From Tetmemena sp. SeJ-2015 (Eukaryota > Ciliophora > Spirotrichea > Sporadotrichida > Oxytrichidae), in contig JAJKFJ010021679.1 of NCBI GenBank assembly GCA_027382625.1, positions 1-64,000 of the forward strand: DNA of 64,000 nt. The letters are read 5' to 3'. Made by a program: the position numbers and the translations under genes. Below the pieces are notes generated by a model. The model was not told where the DNA came from and made no database searches. It worked only from the letters and a program-made list of their open reading frames with translations. Each line of letters begins with the position of its first letter. Within the stretch, counting starts at the first letter, position 1. Of the stretch, positions 23,601 to 34,399 are shown piece by piece.

Positions 23601-23840
23601 GCTGCCTATTTCAAATCCCTTGCTCTGATTGAGCAGTCGGTTAGCCAGGAATGATTTGCCCGTTCGGTAAGGTCCTGCAATAGCCACTATAGACACTTTG
23701 GCAGTTCTAGGGAGAGACTCTAGCATCTCCATGGCATCTGGTGTAAAATAATAAATTAAAATAACTTGGAAACTTCCATCTTTCTAGTCAATCATTATAA
23801 AAGGAATGGCCTGTCCTCCTTCTAGCTGAGCTTCTACCAT
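20668..23840 (-). CDS. Guanylate-binding-protein-like GTPase, left palindrome copy (C-terminus altered)
   Basis: It starts at 23840 (MVEAQLEGGQ). The N-terminal large GTPase domain has the G1 P-loop IAGPYRTGKSFLANRLL (about 23650), G3 MDTEGLAST after removal of a 13 bp IES at 23517-23529, and the GBP-type FLWVLRDFF (G4 region, about 23205). The long C-terminal part is helical and ends in coiled coil (LRQRKDSLDHQLDQ), as in GBPs that dimerise and act on membranes. At 21078-21185 the coil is replaced by a segment reading NNVSMSNITVMYGNASNEGG that ends in an in-frame TGA. Downstream coil sequence continues to TGA 20668-20670. The right copy keeps intact coil there. The family is firm; a functional product from this copy is doubtful. 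Confidence 0.8.
21078..21185 (-). other. Beta-helix-type segment replacing GBP coil in the left arm
   Basis: The arms match up to both edges. In between the left arm has 108 bp encoding a repeat-like stretch (NVSMSNITVMYGNASNEGG), while the right arm has about 70 bp of in-frame coiled coil (IDATNQAIEDQKSRQQVL). The left version resembles the GGAIY repeats of the surface-protein gene lying just downstream on the same strand. It could be an intercalated MDS of that gene. Confidence 0.6.
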
Positions 23841-24137
23841 TTTTAATTAGCTTTTGGGATATTTTGTTAAGATTATTGTAAACTGTATTTAAATTTTATC
23901 ATTTAAGATAATGAGTGCTTTTATTATAAGTAAATATTTTGTAGTCTCCGTTTTTTGTTTGGTTTATTTGGAGATTACTCCCTGTTTGTGTAATTTGTAA
24001 TTATATTTTGAATTAAGGTTTTATAATTTATCAGAATTAAAGAATAATAAATTCATTCGTCCCGCAAGGACTGAGCATTTTTAAATTGGGTTGAGCTATT
24101 CAACCAAACATTTGAATATAAGTGGCTATAATAAGCT

Positions 24138-25399
24138 TCATCTATACTTAGTCATAGTCTTTTTCTCAATGCTCTTAAGGAGCTTCTGATTGTAGCTTTG
24201 TCTCAACTCGTTTATGTCATAAGGCTGGGTAGTACCCCCAAATCTCTATTCGTTTTCTTTTGAGCTTTCATTGTGTGACTTTCTTAAGTTTATCTCCTCA
24301 CTGCTCTTGGAATTTATCAGGAAACTGGATTAGTTACTCACTGATAAAGCCGACTCTCTTAAATTGTGAGGAGGATCGGTATCAAGGTTCTAGTTTCCCA
24401 GGGTGAAAGTGTTGATCTTATCAGTAAGGGTATCGCCATAATTAGGTTGCTGAGGTGACTTGTCTTTGAGCACATCCTTTGGATAACTGTAAGAAGTTAC
24501 TGAGGTCTGGTTACAGTTAGTGGCTGATGAATTCTCTTTGAAAGGACTCTTAGAAGAGTCTCTATTGTCACTATGGTCTCTCTCCCTTCCTACGTAGTTT
24601 CTTTTGCTCACTCCCTTTATAGGTACTAGACCCGATAGGAACTTGCCATACTAGTCTTTATCTTTGTGGAACTTTACCTTCTCAATCTCTTCTCTGAGGA
24701 ACCCATTCTCCTTCTCCAAGGCACTCGTGTAGAATTGAGAGTCTTTTACTTGGAACTGCAAGTCATCCAGCTTTTTCCTGTCTTATTTGGATTGTTGCAG
24801 TGCTTGGTCAAGGGCTTGCTGCGTTGACTGACAGTTCTATGACAAAGACTGCACTTTATCAAGGAGCTGGCGTTCTACTTGTGAGGATTGAACACTGATT
24901 TGATGAATCTCTTATTGAATCTCATTAACCTCGACTTCGTACTCCTAGTTTCTTAACTGTGACTCAATTAAATGATAATTAAACACTCATGGTATTTCTA
25001 CTGAAGGAGAGTAAATTCCTATTGCATGTGTTAGAGCTATGATTTGAGTTGGTCTTTGTCAAATTTTAATTCATCCCTGTCTTTCTCGGCTATTTCAGCT
25101 CTAAGTCTTTCTCTTTCGACCTCGCTCTGGAATTGAGACTGCTCCTGAGCTTTCTTTTCTTTAAGAGATTTGAGTTGAGTCTCCATCTAATCCAGCATAG
25201 AGTTCAAATTATTAACCTCATGCTGATGTTATTGGACAAGTGCTGTCTTGTCAAACTACTTTTCGACTTACTCCATCATTAACTTGACAGCCTTGTTTTC
25301 CTTTCTTAGCAGCTCATTATCGGTGCGGAGCTATTTCATCTCTATGTTGAGATCTTTAATAAGTTTCTCTTTGTTGTTGGAACTCGCAGTGTTATGCAT
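24138..25399 (-). CDS. Coiled-coil protein, left palindrome copy
   Basis: It starts at 25399 (MHNTASSNNKEKLIKDLN) and runs to TGA 24138-24140. The first ~280 residues are almost continuous heptad coil (for example LRTDNELLRKENKAVKLMM). A hydrophilic S/N/K-rich tail follows (MSKRNYVGRERDHSDN...) and ends KSIEKKTMTKYR. Near 24970-25000 a ~30 bp AT-rich stretch begins GTGTTT and ends CACAG in the sense strand; removing it keeps coil in frame (candidate mini-intron). This copy has uninterrupted coil just before it (HMQQEFTLLQQKYHE) and lacks the 20 bp IES of the right copy, so it looks more intact. No family beyond coiled coil is recognised. It lies 297 bp from the GBP gene, same direction. Confidence 0.7.
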
Positions 25400-25488
25400 G
25401 GAAGTGTGCAACAATGAAGATGAGGGAGCGTATCCACTCGAGATGGCTTAATGATGGAAGTTACCGTGCTTGGTTGAGGCAGGCCGCT

Positions 25489-25537
25489 ACTTTGAATTCG
25501 AGTTTGATCTTCTGTTATTGCTTTGATGCTAATTAAA
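25489..25537. repeat. 49 bp unpaired spacer at the palindrome centre
   Basis: Between the last paired bases (GGCAGGCCGCT on the left, AGCGGCCTGCC on the right) lie 49 bp that do not pair. The two coiled-coil genes diverge from here, so their promoters would lie within about 110 bp on each side. Confidence 0.85.
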
Positions 25538-25626
25538 AGCGGCCTGCCTCAACCAAGCACGGTAACTTCCATCATTAAGCCATCTCGAGTGGATACGCTC
25601 CCTCATCTTCATTGTTGCACACTTCC

Positions 25627-26899
25627 ATGCATAACACTGCGAGTTCCAACAACAAAGAGAAACTTATTAAAGATCTCAACATAGAGATGAAATAGCTCCG
25701 CACCGATAATGAGCTGCTAAGAAAGGAAAACAAGGCTGTCAAGTTAATGATGGAGTAAGTCGAAAAGTAGTTTGACAAGACAGCACTTGTCCAATAACAT
25801 CAGCATGAGGTTAATAATTTGAACTCTATGCTGGATTAGATGGAGACTCAACTCAAATCTCTTAAAGAAAAGAAAGCTCAGGAGCAGTCTCAATTCCAGA
25901 GCGAGGTCGAAAGAGAAAGACTTAGAGCTGAAATAGCCGAGAAAGACAGGGATGAATTAAAATTTGACAAAGACCAACTCAAATCATAGCTCTAACTTTT
26001 GCCTTATTTATAATCAGTCTCTTTAAGGTGATTGATTTAATTATCAATTTAATTTTCAAGTTAAGAAACTAGGAGTACGAAGTCGAGGTTAATGAGATTC
26101 AATAAGAGATTCATCAAATCAGTGTTCAATCCTCACAAGTAGAACGCCAGCTCCTTGATAAAGTGCAGTCTTTGTCATAGAACTGTCAGTCAACGCAGCA
26201 AGCCCTTGACCAAGCACTGCAACAATCCAAATAAGACAGGAAAAAGCTGGATGACTTGCAGTTCCAAGTAAAAGACTCTCAATTCTACACGAGTGCCTTG
26301 GAGAAGGAGAATGGGTTCCTCAGAGAAGAGATTGAGAAGGTAAAGTTCCACAAAGATAAAGACTAGTATGGCAAGTTCCTATCGGGTCTAGTACCTATAA
26401 AGGGAGTGAGCAAAAGAAACTACGTAGGAAGGGAGAGAGACCATAGTGACAATAGAGACTCTTCTAAGAGCCCTTTCAAAGAGAATTCATCAGCCACTAA
26501 CTGTAACCAGACCTCAGTAACTTCTTACAGTTATCCTAAGGATGTGCTCAAAGACAAGTCACCTCAGCAACCTAATTATGGCGATACCCTCACAGACAAG
26601 ATCAACACTTTCACCCTAGGAAACTAGAACCTTGATACTGACCCTCCTCACATTAAATTAATGATTTACACAATTTAAGAGAGTCGTCTTAATCAGTGAG
26701 TAACTAGTCCAGCTTCCTGATAAATTCTAAGAGCAGCGAGGAGATAAACTTAAGAAGGTCCCTCAATGAAAGCTCAAAGGAAAATGAATAGAGATTTGGG
26801 GGTACTACTCAGCCTTACGACATAAACGAGTTGAGACAAAGCTACAATCAGAAGCTCCTTAAGAGCATTGAGAAAAAGACTATGACTAAGTATAGATGA
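25627..26899 (+). CDS. Coiled-coil protein, right palindrome copy (contains a 20 bp IES)
   Basis: It starts at ATG 25627 and ends at TGA 26897-26899 with the same KSIEKKTMTKYR ending as its twin. The frame needs removal of an IES at 26649-26668 (CACA pointer): joined codons then read DPPHNLRESS. Around 26001-26036 this copy has AT-rich sequence where the twin has ordinary coil, followed by a GTGATTG...TTCAAG stretch that could be a ~33 bp intron. Part of the coil may thus be lost here. The tail (MSKRNYVGRERDHSDNRDSS at 26406) is identical to the twin's. Confidence 0.65.
26649..26668. other. 20 bp IES, pointer CACA, right arm only
   Basis: CACA lies at 26649-26652 and 26669-26672 with TTAAATTAATGATTTA between. 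The left arm has the joined form with a single CACA, direct evidence for precise presence/absence of this insert. Confidence 0.85.
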
Positions 26900-27196
26900 A
26901 GCTTATTATAGCCACTTATATTCAAATGTTTGGTTGAATAGCTCAACCCAATTTAAAAATGCTCAGTCCTTGCGGGACGAATGAATTTATTATTCTTTAA
27001 TTCTGATAAATTATAAAACCTTAATTCAAAATATAATTACAAATTACACAAACAGGGAGTAATCTCCAAATAAACCAAACAAAAAACGGAGACTACAAAA
27101 TATTTACTTATAATAAAAGCACTCATTATCTTAAATGATAAAATTTAAATACAGTTTACAATAATCTTAACAAAATATCCCAAAAGCTAATTAAAA

Positions 27197-30100
27197 ATGG
27201 TAGAAGCTCAGCTAGAAGGAGGACAGGCCATTCCTTTTATAATGATTGACTAGAAAGATGGAAGTTTCCAAGTTATTTTAATTTATTATTTTACACCAGA
27301 TGCCATGGAGATGCTAGAGTCTCTCCCTAGAACTGCCAAAGTGTCTATAGTGGCTATTGCAGGACCTTACCGAACGGGCAAATCATTCCTGGCTAACCGA
27401 CTGCTCAATCAGAGCAAGGGATTTGAAATAGGCAGCACAACCTAAGCTTGCACCAAGGGCATTTGGCTGTGGAACAAACCAGTGACTCTAGCTCAAGACT
27501 AAATAATTAGTGTTTATAATGCTGTTGATGGACACTGAGGGACTGGCCTCCACTGAGCGATCAACGAATGTAGACATTAAGATATTCTCTCTGTCTCTAT
27601 TGCTATCTTCGGTGTTTATCTACAATTAAATGGGCCCCATCACTGAAAACTCAATTGAAGAACTCTCGCTAGTCGCCAATCTCACTAACTACATCCGCAT
27701 CACTCAGCAACAAACCAACTCAAAGACACCAGTCAATCTTCTAGTAAGAGTATAATTTATTTATCATGTTTAATTGCTTGTGAATGCTGACTTCAGAAAC
27801 TACTTCCCAAACTTCCTTTGGGTGCTCAGAGACTTCTTCCATGACTTAGAGGGCTAAACTCCAAAAAAGTAAACTCGTTACTCGCATTCACTTAAATCAA
27901 TATTATGCACTCATTATATTTATTTGGAGGAGTGCCTCCAACCAACCTCAGCTCTCACATCTGATGGACTCAAGAAGAATATGCAAATATTTTAAGTTTA
28001 TCTTTTGATTAAATATTTTATTATATAAGCTATTTAAGAATGTGATAAGAGAGGCAATTACTAAGCATTTCAAGGATCGTGATTGCTTTACCTTCATTCG
28101 CCCAGTCTCTGATGAATCTAAGCTAGCACATGTAGAGAGTTTAAAGTGGGAAGAGCTTAAGAGTGACTTCAGGAGGTAAGTCACCAACTTCGTTAAGGAG
28201 GTCAAAAAGAAACTTACTGCCAAACCCAAGATAATTGAAGGTAAGGCTCTCAATGCAAGCATGCTCCTCTAGCTTGCTCTAGAGTACACAGAAGCAATCA
28301 ACAATAAGGAAGCACCCACTGTTGTCACTGCAATTGAAAGGGTAGTCCAAGCAGAGACCAGTAAGATTGGAGATGCAGCCTATGAAGCATTTTGTGAATA
28401 GATTAATGAAGCTATCAGTGAAGAGAGCATGCCCTTTACTGTTCAGACTTTCAACAAAGTAGTTAGGAAAGTGCTCAAGTCAAATGAAAGAGCGCTTGCA
28501 AGGCAGTTTGCTCAACTACTTAACTTTGCAGAGATATCCAAAGAAATGCAGCACTTTAGGAAGAGATCCAGAGAGTTGGTAGCTGCTAAGTTCACCCAAA
28601 ACTATTCAGCTAGTTATCATTTCGCAAGTGGACTCTTGAACAAACTTTATTCGAGTGTTGCAGACCCTTTCAATTTAAAAAGCTAGCCTCAATTCTCAAA
28701 TGGTTCTCATAAGGGATTGCTAGCTGACTCTTAATTCATTCACGAGTATCTTCGCAAATGGGTAACTCTTACTAAGGAATACAAAGAGCTGGCTAGATGC
28801 GCTAATCAATGGGAGTGCTTTGCAGACTCAGTGGTTCTGCAAGCAGACTAGAATTCAGAGCTGTTGAGACATGATCTGATAGATTTCTCTCAACAGTAGC
28901 AGTAGCCGAATGGATATTAGACTGAAGGAGATGAAGGAGATTATAAAGTATCTATGGCTTCAAGTATGATGGATGACAGAATGACTTCAGCCAGCGAGAT
29001 CTCACTCAAGTCACATCTTGATAGAAGGCACACAGCTCTTGGGCTTTTAGAGAAAGCCTTAGAGCAAATGAGTGATCTTTTGTCTGACAACTTAGACAAG
29101 ATGCAAATTAACTTGAGCGAGTCTCAACAGGCAGAGAAGAAACTTAATCTTCAAAAGAAGCAGAACGATCAGTTGGTTGACCTTCAAAGATAGCAAAATG
29201 AAGATATAGTCTCATCCATGAATGAGCTAGAACTCACTTTCGAGAACTTGCGCAGAGAACTCCAAAGCAGGTAAATGGAGTTAGAGAGTATAAAACAAGT
29301 CAAGGAAAGAGAATAAACTAATCTAAAGAAGACTCATGATCGTCAACTTAAACAAGCTCAAGAGGAGCTAGATTAACTTCAAACTCAGAAGTCACAACTA
29401 GATGCCCAATAGTAAACTCTTGGCTCGAGAGTGCAAGAACTTGAAAGCGAGAAGAGAAAGGAAGTGGGTTCAATTTAGAATGAAATTAAAAAGCTTGAGG
29501 AGGATGTGGAGGAACTCAAGAATAAGATGAAGAGCAAGGAGAATAATCCCCACTTCGTGCAAGTCAATCAGTTCTTCGCAGAGGTCACTGAAAGCATTCA
29601 ACAGTTCAAGCAGGCTGACTTGGCAGCTCAAGAAGAATGCAAAAAATAAACATAAATGAAATTTGGAAGAATAATTTATGTGATTTATTGGGTTACAAGA
29701 AGCAGCTGTTCCAGTTGCAGAAGCAGTTGAACGACATGGACTACCAAGCCACACAAGACGAGTTAAAGACCAAGAAGCGCATGGATGAAGAGCTTAGACA
29801 GCGCAAAGACTCCCTCGACCACTAACTTGACTAGGTTCAGCTCTAACTTGACCAAGAGAGGCAGAAAGTCTTGCAAGCACAAGAGAAACTAGCAATTTAT
29901 GATCAGCACATCGATGCCACTAATTAAGCAATCGAGGACTAGAAGTCAAGGCAGCAAGTACTCAGACAGCAGCTGGAGCAAGCAGAGCGTAGCCAGCTCC
30001 TCAAAAGCAAGAAAGTTGAGGGAGCAAGCTAGCAGATCCAGTAGTTTGTAGATGCTTAGTAACGCATAGAGGAAATGATCTACAAACTGAGTATCCAGAA

Positions 30101-30555
30101 CAAGTAACAGCAGGAAGACAAAGAGATCATCCTCATGCTGCTCCCCCAGATCATCAAGGCTCTAAATAGCAGACCTAACAACATCAAGGGGTTCCTCAAC
30201 TAGATGGAGAACGACCACACCAAGGTAAAGGTGCAGAAGATACTCACCAGCTTCAAGATTTAGTAAAATTTTATAGAAATTAAGAGACGATCAAAAGTTT
30301 AATCAATGCGACTACCATCTCAAGATAACTTAAATAATATTTTTAAGCTATAATTTTAATTATTTCTGCCCATTCGACAATTGATGAACCTAGAATACAC
30401 AAGCATATCGCAAAAGGAATCTTGTAAGTCTTCTTTTTAAGATGATTCTACCACCTCTTCAATTTTTATATTGATATTCGAACCCAATGCATTGAGCCTC
30501 GATCATCTTGCAATTTTTGCGATCCACTCTACTTTCCCTAATTATCTAAATTGAA
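27197..30555 (+). CDS. Guanylate-binding-protein-like GTPase, right palindrome copy
   Basis: It starts at ATG 27197. It has the same GTPase motifs as the left copy (P-loop GPYRTGKSFLANRLL about 27364-27408, MDTEGLAST about 27525, LRDFF about 27822). C-terminal to these the helical and coiled-coil region is intact through EKLAIYDQHIDATNQAIEDQ to KILTSFKIQ. The frame requires removal of a 13 bp IES at 27503-27515 and a 47 bp IES at 29647-29693. In this arm the first in-frame TGA after the conserved end lies near 30553, because similarity to the left arm stops before that arm's stop. GBP-type GTPases self-assemble on membranes in other eukaryotes; the ciliate role is unknown. Confidence 0.8.
27503..27515. 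other. 13 bp mini-IES in GBP, pointer ATAAT (also at 23517-23529)
   Basis: ATAAT occurs at 27503-27507 and 27516-27520. Deleting 13 bp converts a broken frame into QDQIMLLMDTEGLAS, restoring the G3 motif. The mirror copy in the left arm is identical. Confidence 0.75.
29647..29693. other. 47 bp IES, pointer TA, right arm only
   Basis: The left arm reads straight through (ECKKYKKQLFQ). The right arm has 47 extra bp between two TA dinucleotides, which breaks the frame and brings in no GT-AG intron borders. A two-base TA boundary is common among ciliate IESs. Confidence 0.85.
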
Positions 30556-30995
30556 AGGGTTGACTTGAGTCAAGCTGAAGCATAATTTTTCATATTCAAA
30601 CAATATAAGTTAAAGTTCTTGCATTCAAAATTGAGCGCTAAGTAGTAAGCGAACGACGAATGCATTCTTCGTCTTAAACAAAAGTTGTATTTGTCTAATA
30701 AAGATAGATGCAGTAAATGCTTCTAGTTAAGCATGCTTTAATAAATTTTCCAACTATCAAAATATAAGCTGGTCTTCATCCTGAGCGGATTCTGGCCTTG
30801 ATCCCCAATGGGAATTTAAGTAAATAAACCTTATAATATCATATATATAGCATCATATACTATCTTTGCTAATTCATACTTACCAGCAAGAGCTAAGCGA
30901 TGATCTTGATGATCATTAAAATTTTATAAATCTTCACTTGCTACGTTTGAGAAAAAGAATATAATTCAGAAAGATAATGAATTTCTACTATTAAA
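30556..30995. other. Intergenic interval, nothing recognised
   Basis: AT-rich with no coding stretch or repeat that I can support. Confidence 0.4.
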
Positions 30996-31310
30996 TAACG
31001 CTATAAATCGCTACAAAAGCTCTATTAATGCGCTATAAATGAGCTATAAATCGCTATAAATGCGCTACAAAAGCGCTATAAAATCGCTATAAAAGCGCTA
31101 TAAATCGCTATAAAAGCGCTATAAATGCGCTATAAAATCGCTATGCGCTATAAAAGCGCTATAAAATCGCTATAAATGCGCTACAAAAGCGCTATAAAAT
31201 CGCTATAAAATCGCTATAAATGCGCTATAAAATCGCTATAAATGCGCTATAAAATCGCTATAAATTCGCTATAAAATCGCTATAAATACGCTACAGATCA
31301 ATAAAGAAGC
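30996..31310. repeat. Minisatellite, unit CGCTATAAA(A)(T/G)
   Basis: About 25 tandem units of 10-12 bp (GCGCTATAAAAT, CGCTATAAATG and variants, a few CTACAAAAG). They end just before transposase copy 2. Units are directly adjacent, so this is not a CRISPR-like array. Confidence 0.9.
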
Positions 31311-31472
31311 ACTATAAATGAGTGCTGAAAAGTATCAATCAATCAATGTTTAACCTATCTCTGTATTTTAGAGAGATTAGAACGAGGAAAATGATCAGAG
31401 GCTTCAGATTTGAAAGCTTTCTAAGAAGTAAGAAGCGTCGAGGATATGGTCTTACTTCTTCGCTTCAGGACA

Positions 31473-32250
31473 ATGAGCCCTACCAGCGAGAGTTTACTTT
31501 ACTTCAGCTATTCTAAAATTAGCGAGCTTACAGGTCTCAGCCCAAGAGTAGTAAGAAATCACTGTCAAGAAGCAATTGCATAAAGGAGGAAAACTTCCAT
31601 TGAACCTCACTTACTAAAAAGGAAAGCTGAGTTGACACCCGAGTAAATAGAGTTCTTGATTTCATAAGAGACACTGATTTAATAGGCTGGCATGAGCCTT
31701 GCAGAGAGGAGTGTTATGTTCCATAGGAAATTCCCAAATCAGTTTATCTCGTCTTCATAACTGAGGGCTGTTTATATAAGGAATCACATAAAGAGAAAAT
31801 CTATCGTCACCCTCAAGTATCAAACCCCAAAACAGAAAGACAAGATTAAGCTACTAGAGCAAGAAATGCTTGTGCTCATTCAAAATGCCATAGACTAGAA
31901 GAGAGAACTTCTTTTTGTAGATGAAGTGATGTTTACAGTCTCAACTAAGCTCAGGCTAGATTTACAGTACAACAGGAAACCAGAGAATATAATCAAATCC
32001 AAGACAAAACCTGCAAACTTAGGAAAGCTTTGGTATTTTTTTGGGTTCTTTTTTCTTTTACTGGTTTTCTTTGTGGCATTCCATCCTATACAAAGCGGCT
32101 GGAAGGTTTATATGTTTTTATGAACTGACCCTCATGATTAATGTAAACAACGTTCCTTGAACATCTTCTATTAGTCAGCTTCAACAAATCTATTCGAAAA
32201 AGACAGAAAAATACTACACGATTGTTTCATTAGAACATCTAAGACGTCTT
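31473..32250 (+). pseudogene. TBE/Tc1-mariner-type transposase, copy 2 (3' half decayed)
   Basis: From ATG 31473 the frame is open for about 200 codons with TAA/TAG as Gln. It contains YFSYSKISELTGLSPRVVRN (helix-turn-helix), LTPEQIEFLIS, a basic linker and the first catalytic motif LLFVDEVMF (about 31912-31938). This region aligns with copy 1 and is better preserved. After about 32010 T-rich expansions and frame shifts intervene. FFVAFHPIQSGWKVYMF still matches the FAVVCGISPSKGLEIFYIY stretch of copy 1, and then the frame ends at a TGA. The catalytic Glu region is not recognisable, so the copy is dead. Confidence 0.7.
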
Positions 32251-32689
32251 TCATCATAGTAGGAAAGACAAAACGAAGTTATAGGCGACAGGATTTGTTA
32301 AAATAGAGGGAGGGGGGGGGGGCGGCTCTTTATCTTCACTGTCTCCTTAATCTTCAACCCAGGGTATAATACCTATTGGAGGAACAACTTACTTTTCTTC
32401 CCTTTGAAGGACAATCAATACAAGCGTATAGAAGATAAGAGCATCAAACCAACCCTTAAATGAGAAAATAAATGCGACGAAAAAACATCATAAGGCAAAA
32501 AGCATTTTGCAAAATAATATTAGTGAGCTACACCCAAGGATTTTGAAGAAATATCATATGTGAAATAAAAAACTAATTTAAGGCTATGGATTCACTTTTA
32601 AGTGAAAATTAAGTCAAAAATTTTAAATCTTCATCCTTTCGAAGAAGATTTCTGGGTCAGGGCCCCTTTTCTAGTTTAGGTTTAATCTA

Positions 32690-33420
32690 AAACAATGACA
32701 TAGACATATCAGGATCAAATTTAGCATGTGCTTTAATCGCTTCTTACGATTTTGAGCAGGAGGGCTGCCCCATCAGCTCGACAATTTTCTTTGAGGGGGA
32801 AGTTCACAGCGGGTAGGTTTTTGGGCTTTTTATTCGTTCTTGCCTCGTCACACACTTTTTAGGCGAATTGGCTTCATGGAGTTATTGGTATGTCCTAACG
32901 CGGGTTTTTCTCTATAAGATAAATTTTGATCTCTGGATTTAAGCCTTTACTTGAGATTGGAACATGGATGGCTGAGTTTAGGCTGTTGAATTAGCCAGGC
33001 TATCTGAGATTGAGGATGTGAAGATCACTTTTAGTCGAAACAATTGTTGGCAGATGGTTTCTCTTATTCCTGAGGTCGTTGAGGGCTTGGACGATGCGTG
33101 AGTTTTAGGTAGTTCTTGGTGCAAGTGTGTTTCACGTATATTGAAAAAAGTACTGTCTGGTCCGAATAGTGTCTTTTGCTTTTCCTCGGTCCATGTTCTG
33201 GGGGGAACTTCTCCAGGAAGGGCTTCATTTAAACATTCCTTAATTCCCTTGCAATAATTGTTCGCACTGAGAGCTTCGTCGTTACTTTGGGCAACCTTTC
33301 GTCATCTGGACCTTCGCACATTTTTAATAGGTGCCTTGTCTCTTTGAGGACCTTGACCGAAAAGTAGCAATTTCTCGATTCACTCCCTCGATTCTCGGCG
33401 GATGTAGATAACCCACTAAA
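32690..33420 (-). pseudogene. Remnant of the transposon accessory ORF, copy 2
   Basis: The minus-strand block around 33360-33420 corresponds to the GVNRDYLRQ/YYMPPIEG region of the ORF at 4.3-5.2 kb: both share the nucleotide run CTCGATTCACTCCCTCGATT. Between there and 32690 the reading is broken by shifts. Its relative position and orientation to the transposase repeat those of copy 1. Confidence 0.45.
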
Positions 33421-33514
33421 GTACCCTCATATTTGAGAGTAGATAATGAATTTTATATTTTTTTTGATCGTATTTTCGGTGGCAAGTAGAAGGAGATAAG
33501 AAACGGGGATCGAG

Positions 33515-33660
33515 TTCATTCGCACTCCGACCCCCACACTCCTTTTCGCCCCACCCCAACCTCCTGCAGCGGCTACTCTCCTCACTCTAACCAGTCTTAA
33601 CCCTCCACCCTCACTCCCCCCTCCCAACTGCACTCTGCCTCCGACCCTAGCTCCCAAACT
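33515..33660. repeat. C-rich tract, with a second at 33866-33910
   Basis: About 145 bp strongly enriched in C on the plus strand (blocks such as CCCCACCCCAACC and CCCTCACTCCCCCC) sit in otherwise AT-rich DNA. A shorter CCCCACCCCCACATCCACCC tract follows at 33866. A run of 12 G occurs at about 32311. The G-rich strand could form quadruplexes. No gene is supported. Confidence 0.6.
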
Positions 33661-34399
33661 TTCTGTTAGGAGATTCCCATCTATCTAAATCGTATAAGTT
33701 TAAAGTCAAACATATTTAATACTTTAAAAAATAATTGTCAAATGAATGGATATATTTTCCTAATAGATAAAAAAAATAAGACCACAAGAAGAAAAATAAT
33801 AGATATATAATTATGATAGGAAATGATAAATAAAGGAACATCCCTTATAGAGTGTGAATTGAAAATCTCTCGCCCCACCCCCACATCCACCCCCCCCAAA
33901 CCAGCGACCCCACTGAAGCTATGAAAGCTAATACTTTATATCATAAAAAAAGTGATGAATTAAAAATGTCGACTTACTTATTGTGATAGTATTTGGTGAT
34001 ATAATTTAAATTATAGGATAATCTAGAAAAAAACCCTCATCTAATTTGGAATTTTTAAGTGGACGTTAGTTACACATATATAGAAGGAGTTAAGGAGGGA
34101 ATCAGCTTCAGGCGGGATGTGATTATATAATGATAATCCACGCGCCACTTTTCTCGACTACTTAGCCATAAATTTAACTTATTTGAGTTATTTAGTTATA
34201 TGCAATGAGAAGAGAGGAGAATGCCAGAACACGGATGACTTGATGACAAGCGTATGATTCCTGGTGTGTGATGAAGTCAAGTCTATTGAGGATGAAGAGA
34301 TTTCACAAAAGTATTAAAAACTAGCAACAAGGGTGGGTACCATCAAGTTAAAATTCCATGCTTTATCAAAGTTTTTAGTGGAAAAGAGTAAGTATAGCT

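Larger units (their letters stand above)
20683..25488. repeat. Left arm of a ~9.7 kb palindrome
   Basis: This arm is the near-identical reverse complement of 25538-30366, with the symmetry centre at about 25513. The last clear match outward is around 20683/30366. It carries a coiled-coil gene and a GBP gene pointing leftward. Differences from the other arm are limited to point changes and discrete indels, described under findings. Confidence 0.9.
25538..30366. repeat. Right arm of the ~9.7 kb palindrome
   Basis: Reverse complement of the left arm. It carries extra inserts at 26649-26668 (pointer CACA) and 29647-29693 (pointer TA) and a different segment near 26002-26040. Similarity to the left arm fades after about 30366. 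Confidence 0.9.

Noticed and set aside
27258..27300. IES with pointer TTATTTTA near the GBP start
   Set aside because: The 8 bp repeat exists, but removing 13 bp breaks a frame that is open without removal.
30996..31310. CRISPR-like array
   Set aside because: Units are directly tandem with no spacers, in a eukaryotic context.
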